Shown here in pieces: positions 58,483 through 64,000 of a DNA stretch of 64,000 nt. The stretch is from Flavobacterium filum DSM 17961. Its GTDB lineage: Bacteria > Bacteroidota > Bacteroidia > Flavobacteriales > Flavobacteriaceae. The stretch lies in contig NZ_AUDM01000004.1 of assembly GCF_000425465.1 (NCBI RefSeq), positions 124,001 through 188,000 on the forward strand, read 5' to 3'. Under the pieces are notes generated by a model that was not told where the DNA came from, did no database searches, and was given only the letters and a program-made list of their open reading frames with translations. Numbering within the stretch: position 1 is the first letter of the stretch; each line of letters starts with the position of its first letter. The position numbers and the translations under genes are program-made.

Positions 58483-59943
58483 ATGGGCAAACCAGAATTT
58501 CTCGATTTCTCGCAACCGAGAATCAAGCTATTGCACTATACTTGGATAGCATTTTTTATAACTTTTTATATTTGGTTTAACATGGCACCAATTGCTAGTA
58601 CCATGTTAGAAAAGTTAAATTGGTTAACTCCGGATCACATAAAGATTCTTGCAATAGCTAACGTAGCATTGACTATTCCTGCTCGAATTGTGATTGGATC
58701 ATTAATAGATCGGTTCGGACCTAGAAAGGTATTTAGTATTCTTTTGATGGTAATGACAATACCGATTTTATTTTTTGCATTTGGAACAAGTTTCATGCAA
58801 TTGCTGATTGCCAGATTATTTTTAAGTTGCATTGGTGCAGGATTCGTAATTGGAATTCGTTTGGTTGCCGATTGGTTCCCACCCAATATGGTAGGTAGAG
58901 CCGAAGGTTTGTATGCAGGGTGGGGTAACTTTGGTTCTGCTTTTGCAGCAATGACTTTGCCTTGGATAGCTTTAGAGATTTTTAGTCAGTACGAAAATGG
59001 TTGGCGTTATGCGTTAGCATTAAATGCTTTAGTTTCATTTGTATATGGAATTATTTTTTATATTGTAGTAAGAGATACTCCAGAGGATAAAAAATTTCAA
59101 GGAATAAAGAAAACACAACCTTTGATAGCAACCTCTTGGAGTGATTTGATACAATTGATTATTTGGTCATTCCCATTAATGGGTGCCCTTGGGCTATTGG
59201 CCTGGCGGTTGAGTAATGTTCAAATTTCAAATGGGAGTACCGAAAAATTCTTAACCGAGGAATGGTTATATGCGATTTGGATAATTTTAGCTATCTTCTT
59301 CGTAATGCATATCATAAAGACACTTAAGATAAACATCCCATTGTTAAAGAAGGGCATAGCAATTGAAGATAGATATTCGTTTAGCAGTGTTGCAGCGTTA
59401 AATACTACCTATTTTGCTAATTTTGGAGCAGAACTTGCTGTAGTTTCTATGTTGCCTTTTTTCTTTCAGGAAACCTTTAGTATATCTCCAACTTTAGCAG
59501 GAATTGTTGCAGGCTCATTTGCATTTGTCAATTTATTTGCAAGACCTTTTGGCGGATGGTTATCAGACAAATTAGGTAATCGAAAACGTACAATGCTAAT
59601 CTACATGATTGGAATAGCCTTAGGTTTTTTCTCTATGTCTTTTATAAACGCAACTTGGTCGCTATGGTTGGCAGTAGCAGTCACTATAATTTGTTCGCTT
59701 TTTGTTCAAGGTGCAGAAGGGGCCACTTTTGCAGTTATTCCTTTTGTCAATAAAAAAATGACTGGACAAATATCCGGAATGGCAGGTGCATACGGCAACG
59801 TAGGAGCAGTTGTCTATTTAGTTATTTTTTCGATGGTTGATGCTCAAACATTTTTTTATATCATTGCGGCAGGTGCTGCTGTTAGTTTTTTGTTTTGTTT
59901 CTTTTTTTTAAAAGAACCCAAAGGCTCTTTTGCAGAAGAATAA
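58483..59943 (+). CDS. NarK-type nitrate/nitrite MFS transporter (first)
   Basis: The 486-residue protein has 12 membrane helices. It carries the nitrate/nitrite porter signature ADWFPPNMVGRAEGLYAGWGNFG and a second copy-like motif GMAGAYGNVGAV in the C-terminal half, with RPFGGWLSDKLGNRKR in the central MFS loop. It imports nitrate or exchanges it for nitrite across the inner membrane. It heads the nitrate operon; the second narK starts 27 bases after its stop. Confidence 0.92.
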   Translation: MGKPEFLDFSQPRIKLLHYTWIAFFITFYIWFNMAPIASTMLEKLNWLTPDHIKILAIANVALTIPARIVIGSLIDRFGPRKVFSILLMVMTIPILFFAFGTSFMQLLIARLFLSCIGAGFVIGIRLVADWFPPNMVGRAEGLYAGWGNFGSAFAAMTLPWIALEIFSQYENGWRYALALNALVSFVYGIIFYIVVRDTPEDKKFQGIKKTQPLIATSWSDLIQLIIWSFPLMGALGLLAWRLSNVQISNGSTEKFLTEEWLYAIWIILAIFFVMHIIKTLKINIPLLKKGIAIEDRYSFSSVAALNTTYFANFGAELAVVSMLPFFFQETFSISPTLAGIVAGSFAFVNLFARPFGGWLSDKLGNRKRTMLIYMIGIALGFFSMSFINATWSLWLAVAVTIICSLFVQGAEGATFAVIPFVNKKMTGQISGMAGAYGNVGAVVYLVIFSMVDAQTFFYIIAAGAAVSFLFCFFFLKEPKGSFAEE

Positions 59944-59970
59944 TTGTTTTGTAAACTTAATTTTATATAT

Positions 59971-61296
59971 ATGAGTAGTTGGATAAAAAATTGGAATCCG
60001 GAAGATGAGATTTTCTGGGAATCTACAGGAAAAAGAATTGCCTGGAATACACTCACCATTACTACAATCAGTTTAGTAATGTCTTTTGCAACTTGGTTCC
60101 TTTTCAGTGTAGTGGTTATTAAATTGCCTGTTATTGGATTTAGTTTTACCAAAATGCAACTCTTCTGGTTAGCAGCCATGCCTGGTCTAGCTGGAGGTTT
60201 GTTTAGAATTTTGCACACTTTTTTAATACCAATGTTCGGTACCCGAATGGTTGTTACAGTAGCTACTCTAATTAAAATAATTCCTTTATTAATGCTTGGT
60301 TATGCTGTTGGCGATCCTAATTCAACATTTGGATATTTTATGGTGATTGCTTTTTTAATGGGTATGGGTGGAGGTGATTTCTCTTCTTTCATGCCTAGTA
60401 CAAGTACTTTTTTTCCTAAAAGACTTATCGGAACTGCCTTGGGAATACAAGCGGGTATTGGTAACTTTGGAGTGAGTTTGGTACAGTTAATTTCTCCGAT
60501 TTTACTCGGGGTGAGTATCGTTACCTTTTGGGGTGGAGGTCAAACTGTAGTAGATTCAGGTCAAGTCATTTATCTTCAAAATATAGCCTTCTTTTATGTA
60601 ATTCCATTGTTTATCATGGGGATTATTTCTTGGATAAAACTTAGAAGCGTACCGGTGGTTGCTTCTTTCAAAGAACAATTAGATATTTTTGGTTCTAAGC
60701 ATACATGGTATTGCACGTTGACTTATTTTATGACCTTTGGAACTTTTGCCGGTATGTCTGCAGCATTTCCATTGCTAATAAAAATTTTGTACGGCGAATT
60801 TCCTGAGGCACCGGACCCTCTGAAATATGCTTTCTATGGCCCTTTAATTGGTTCTGCTGTAAGAGTGGTTTTTGGAAAAATAGCAGATAAAACAGGAGGA
60901 GCAATATTAACACATATTACCGGAATAGCAATTGTTAGCTGTATTGCATTAATGATTTTTATGGGTGTGTTAACGCCTACTTCTATGGAACAATTTCCTT
61001 GGTTTGTTGGTTTAGTCATGGTCATCTTCTTTTTTACCGGTGTGGGTAATGCGGCAACTTTTAGACAGTTTCCCATTATTTTTTCTGATTCACCAAGAAA
61101 AGCTGCCGGAGTAATTGGTTGGACAGCCGCAATTGCTGCATTCGGCCCCTTTATTTATAATATTTTTATAGGTCAGTCTATCGAAATCACCGGAACAGCC
61201 ATACCTTTCTTTGCTTTGATTGGAGTTATTTCAATTTGGGCAACCTGGATTAATTGGTCTTATTATACTCGAAAAGGTTGTGAAAGACCGAGTTAG
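59971..61296 (+). CDS. NarK-type nitrate/nitrite MFS transporter (second)
   Basis: I start it at 59971 (MSSWIKNWNPEDEIFW); the longer frame uses a TTG directly after the narK1 stop. The 441-residue protein has about 12 helices, with GIQAGIGNFGVSLVQ and GVGNAATFRQFPIIF as the two nitrate-signature copies. Two different NarK proteins in tandem recall the NarK1-NarK2 pairs of denitrifiers, in which one is a nitrate/proton symporter and the other a nitrate/nitrite antiporter. Confidence 0.9.
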   Translation: MSSWIKNWNPEDEIFWESTGKRIAWNTLTITTISLVMSFATWFLFSVVVIKLPVIGFSFTKMQLFWLAAMPGLAGGLFRILHTFLIPMFGTRMVVTVATLIKIIPLLMLGYAVGDPNSTFGYFMVIAFLMGMGGGDFSSFMPSTSTFFPKRLIGTALGIQAGIGNFGVSLVQLISPILLGVSIVTFWGGGQTVVDSGQVIYLQNIAFFYVIPLFIMGIISWIKLRSVPVVASFKEQLDIFGSKHTWYCTLTYFMTFGTFAGMSAAFPLLIKILYGEFPEAPDPLKYAFYGPLIGSAVRVVFGKIADKTGGAILTHITGIAIVSCIALMIFMGVLTPTSMEQFPWFVGLVMVIFFFTGVGNAATFRQFPIIFSDSPRKAAGVIGWTAAIAAFGPFIYNIFIGQSIEITGTAIPFFALIGVISIWATWINWSYYTRKGCERPS

Positions 61297-61337
61297 GCTA
61301 TTCTAAATGTAATTTGTATATTTAAACAAAAAATAAT

Positions 61338-62393
61338 ATGGTAACGATATTGAGAACTCTAAACGGTAAAGCGTTATTGGTTGCATTTGCAGTAACAGCT
61401 TTACTACTCGCACTCATTTTCTATGGTTCAAGAGATTTGCAAAATTTTGATGCGGCATTAATTACCTACTTATTCGGAACCATTTTTGCACTGTTCGGTG
61501 TGACATATCGTTATACTGTTTGGATACAACGACCTCCTACATGGATGTACTTTAAAAGAGGTTTTCAATTGTTTTTTAATGGAAGGATTTTATATCATTT
61601 TGGATTTTTTCTTAAAAAAAGCGTTGTAAATATTGGCCTTCAAAAATTTGTATACCCAAGAGGAAAATACCGTTGGTTGGCCCACTTTCTAATTGCTTTT
61701 GGATGTATGACTGCTTTTGCCATTACCTTGCCACTGACTTTTGGATGGATACACTTTACGCTAGCTCCGGGAGGTATTGATATCTATGAGGCTCATTTTT
61801 TTGGATTTACAGTCTTTAATTTTAAGTTAGGATCGTTGATTGCATTTATGACTTTCCACGCATTAAATTGGTCTTCGTATATGGTAATATTTGGATCTTT
61901 GTATTTCTTACGCAAGCGTTTAACACAACCCGGTCTAATTGCTACCCAAAACTTTGAAAGTGATTTGTTGCCGTTAATATTATTAATTATTATTTCAGTG
62001 ACCGGGCTAGGGTTGACTTATTCCTACCAGTTTATGAAAGGTTTTGCTTTTGACTTTTTAGCTGTTTTGCATGCAATTTCGGTGATTATATTTTTAATAT
62101 GGATTCCCTTTGGAAAGTTTTTCCACATCATACAAAGACCGGCTCAAATAGGTGCTCACATTTATAGAGAAGAAGGCATCAAACAAGGAATGGCTGTTTG
62201 TCCGCATACCGGCAATCAATTTGATACCCAAATGCACGTAAACGATTTGAAAGAAGTGACCAAAGAATTAGGTTTTAATTTTGATAAACCTGATGGTACG
62301 TCTCACTTAGATTTAAGTCCGGAAGGAAAAAGATCATTATTAGCAAAAGCCCACCTAGAAGCAAGGCTAAAAGGTGGAAATTTATTTGGATAA
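61338..62393 (+). CDS. NarI/HdrE-like membrane cytochrome b subunit, probable electron donor to nitrate reductase
   Basis: The 351-residue protein has six or so membrane helices (about residues 12-30, 40-57, 112-130, 157-188, 208-230 and 239-258) and a soluble C terminus of 80 residues. His residues near helix ends (His87, His116, His139, His174, His245, His263) and the segment [12 protein letters not shown] recall the NarI/DsrM/HdrE quinol-oxidising family. The C-terminal part holds AVCPHTGNQ. It lies 13 bases before the catalytic nitrate reductase gene, so it is probably its membrane anchor and quinol dehydrogenase. Heme ligation is inferred. Confidence 0.72.
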   Translation: MVTILRTLNGKALLVAFAVTALLLALIFYGSRDLQNFDAALITYLFGTIFALFGVTYRYTVWIQRPPTWMYFKRGFQLFFNGRILYHFGFFLKKSVVNIGLQKFVYPRGKYRWLAHFLIAFGCMTAFAITLPLTFGWIHFTLAPGGIDIYEAHFFGFTVFNFKLGSLIAFMTFHALNWSSYMVIFGSLYFLRKRLTQPGLIATQNFESDLLPLILLIIISVTGLGLTYSYQFMKGFAFDFLAVLHAISVIIFLIWIPFGKFFHIIQRPAQIGAHIYREEGIKQGMAVCPHTGNQFDTQMHVNDLKEVTKELGFNFDKPDGTSHLDLSPEGKRSLLAKAHLEARLKGGNLFG

Positions 62394-62406
62394 AATAAAA
62401 AATGTT

Positions 62407-64000
62407 ATGGCAAAACTACCTGTTGAAGTAGAAAAAATTATTGAACAATTTGGACCTTCGTTGAACTATCCCCCAAAAGAAGGTTTTCCGGGAAGAGACG
62501 AACCCGATGAAGTAGTCAAAACACATTGCTGTTTTTGTGGCATGCAATGTGGAATTAAACTTTTGGTTAAAAATGATAAAGTGGTTGGCTTTGATCCTTG
62601 GATGGAATTTCCTTTTAATGAAGGTAGATTGTGTCCAAAAGGAGTTCAGCGATATTTACAAAATAATCATCCGGATCGATTAATGGATCCGATAAAAAGT
62701 ATACCCGGAAAAGGTTTTGTTACTGTTTCTTGGGAAGATGCAATGTCTGAAACAGTTTCCGAAATCAAAAGAATTCAGAATACCTATGGCAATGATGCTT
62801 TTGCCATGCTTTCAGGGGTTTCTTTGACCAATGAAAAGAGTTATTTAGTTGGAAAGTTTGCTCGGGTAGCATTAAAAACTAAAAACCTCGATTATAACGG
62901 GCGTTTATGTATGGTAAGTGCAGGGGCTGGAAATAAAAAAGCGTTTGGATTAGACCGCGGCTCAAACAACTACTCAGACCTCGAAAAGGCAGAAGTAATC
63001 ATAGTTGCTGGTGCCAATGTGAGTGAAACTTTTCCAACGTTGACGCATTGGATTTGGAAAGCCAGAGATAGAGGAGCCAAACTTATTGTAATAGACCCAA
63101 GAGTGATACCTTTAGCGAGAACAGCCGATTTGCATTTGGATGTTAGACCGGGTACCGATTCGGCATTATATGGTGCAATGTTAAATTACCTCGTGCAACA
63201 CGATATGTTAGATCACGATTTTATTGATAATCATACCTCAGGCTTTGAGCAAACAATTGAATCAGTTAAAGACTATTCACTTGAGTGGGCAGAGGAAGTT
63301 ACCGGTATTGATAAAGAAAAAATTAAATTAGCAGCAGAATGGTGGGGCAATGCCAACACCAGTTTTTTATTACATGCACGAGGAATTGAACACCATTCCA
63401 AAGGTGTAGATAATGTTTTAGGGTGTATTAATTTGGTTTTAGCTACCGGAAGAATTGGTAAACCTTATTGCGGATATGCAACCATAACCGGTCAAGGAAA
63501 TGGGCAAGGCGGAAGAGAACATGGTCATAAGTGCGATCAGCTTCCTGGAAACAGAGATATTGAAAACCCGGAACATCGAAAATATATTGCAGATGTTTGG
63601 GGAATCAAAGAAGAAGAGATGCCCGGTAAGGGACTTTCTGCCTACGAAATAATTGAAGCCATACATCGCGGGGAAATCAAAGGGTTGATATCGATATGTT
63701 TTAATCCTTTAGTATCATTGCCTAATAGTAATTACGTACGCGAAGCTCTAGAAAAACTGGAATATTACGTCTGTATTGACTTCTTTTTAAATGAAACTGC
63801 CAGACATGCTAATATCGTCTTACCGGGTTCGTTGCAAGAGGAAGAAGAAGGAACCACTACTTCAGCAGAAGGGAGAGTAATTAAAATTAATAAAGCAGTT
63901 AACCCTCCAGGAAACGCTCGAACAGATACTTCCATCATTCTCGAGTTAGCAGAAAGATTAGGTGTAAAAGATAAATTTACCTATGAGAATAGTGAAGCTA
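62407..64000 (+). CDS. Nas/NarB-type molybdopterin nitrate reductase, 5' part
   Basis: The frame is open from the ATG at 62407 to the window end (531 codons seen). After a 40-residue N-terminal extension it has a [4Fe-4S] site CCFCGMQC plus a distal RLCPKG (Cys41/44/48/76), then [12 protein letters not shown] with the likely Mo-ligand Cys and [24 protein letters not shown] text, as in assimilatory NasA/NarB. There is no twin-arginine signal, so it acts in the cytoplasm, where NarK delivers nitrate. The NarI-like gene before it argues for a respiratory or quinol-linked role. Formate dehydrogenase-like function is less likely given the context. Confidence 0.87.
   Translation, partial: MAKLPVEVEKIIEQFGPSLNYPPKEGFPGRDEPDEVVKTHCCFCGMQCGIKLLVKNDKVVGFDPWMEFPFNEGRLCPKGVQRYLQNNHPDRLMDPIKSIPGKGFVTVSWEDAMSETVSEIKRIQNTYGNDAFAMLSGVSLTNEKSYLVGKFARVALKTKNLDYNGRLCMVSAGAGNKKAFGLDRGSNNYSDLEKAEVIIVAGANVSETFPTLTHWIWKARDRGAKLIVIDPRVIPLARTADLHLDVRPGTDSALYGAMLNYLVQHDMLDHDFIDNHTSGFEQTIESVKDYSLEWAEEVTGIDKEKIKLAAEWWGNANTSFLLHARGIEHHSKGVDNVLGCINLVLATGRIGKPYCGYATITGQGNGQGGREHGHKCDQLPGNRDIENPEHRKYIADVWGIKEEEMPGKGLSAYEIIEAIHRGEIKGLISICFNPLVSLPNSNYVREALEKLEYYVCIDFFLNETARHANIVLPGSLQEEEEGTTTSAEGRVIKINKAVNPPGNARTDTSIILELAERLGVKDKFTYENSEA

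Overview
The window looks like chromosome from a low-GC member of the Flavobacteriaceae, most like a denitrifying Flavobacterium. The evidence is AT-rich DNA, promoters with TAnnTTTG -7 boxes, type IX secretion (T9SS) C-terminal sorting domains, the divergent tamB/tsaD pair, RidA next to an LptD barrel, and Bacteroidota-type ClpC, GyrA and TPR proteins. No complete mobile element is present, but there is a probable scar of one at about 32.6-33.2 kb.

Bases 1-32.5 kb are mostly housekeeping. In order they hold the 3' part of an LptD-like gene and ridA; two paralogous secreted repeat proteins flanking a secreted metalloprotease whose signal peptide is encoded by a tetranucleotide repeat (a candidate phase-variable gene); mgsA, a GlcNAc-kinase-like gene, gap and pfkA; tamB; the tsaD-rsmE-DUF4159-AI-2E exporter-methyltransferase run; a D-Ala-D-Ala dipeptidase; a tRNA cluster (Ser-GCT, Pro-TGG, Arg-TCT); a thiolase with an NlpC/P60 peptidase; gyrA with a TPR protein; clpC; and a retropepsin-like/RimK fusion.

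From 33.3 kb onward the window is dominated by anaerobic and nitrogen-oxide respiration. First comes an anaerobic ribonucleotide reductase operon in which the glycyl-radical domain is a separate 56-residue ORF (nrdD / glycyl-radical ORF / nrdG). Next is an operon of an NsrR-like Rrf2 regulator, nadA, nadB, norC and norB. After a TetR-controlled ABC export operon (41.1-48.2 kb) there is a probable copper-acquisition operon on the minus strand (a CNGKC small protein, a Met/His-rich lipoprotein and an OprC/NosA-like TonB receptor). It diverges from a clade II nitrous oxide reductase operon (cytochrome c, nosZ, a NosL fusion, nosD, nosF, nosY, truncated globin). The window ends in a nitrate module: two tandem NarK transporters, a NarI/HdrE-like membrane protein, and the 5' part of a Nas-type molybdopterin nitrate reductase. 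No nitrite reductase lies in the window.

Two regulatory themes tie this half together. A TGAT-N4-ATCA palindrome (Crp/Fnr-like) sits at nearly the same distance upstream of the predicted -7 boxes of the rrf2-nad-nor, copper, nos and narK transcription units. A second 22-bp imperfect palindrome is shared by the nrdD and nadA promoters and is a candidate operator for the local Rrf2 protein. Together they suggest a coordinated switch to anaerobic N-oxide respiration, covering electron acceptors, copper for NosZ, anaerobic dNTP synthesis and NAD synthesis under NO.
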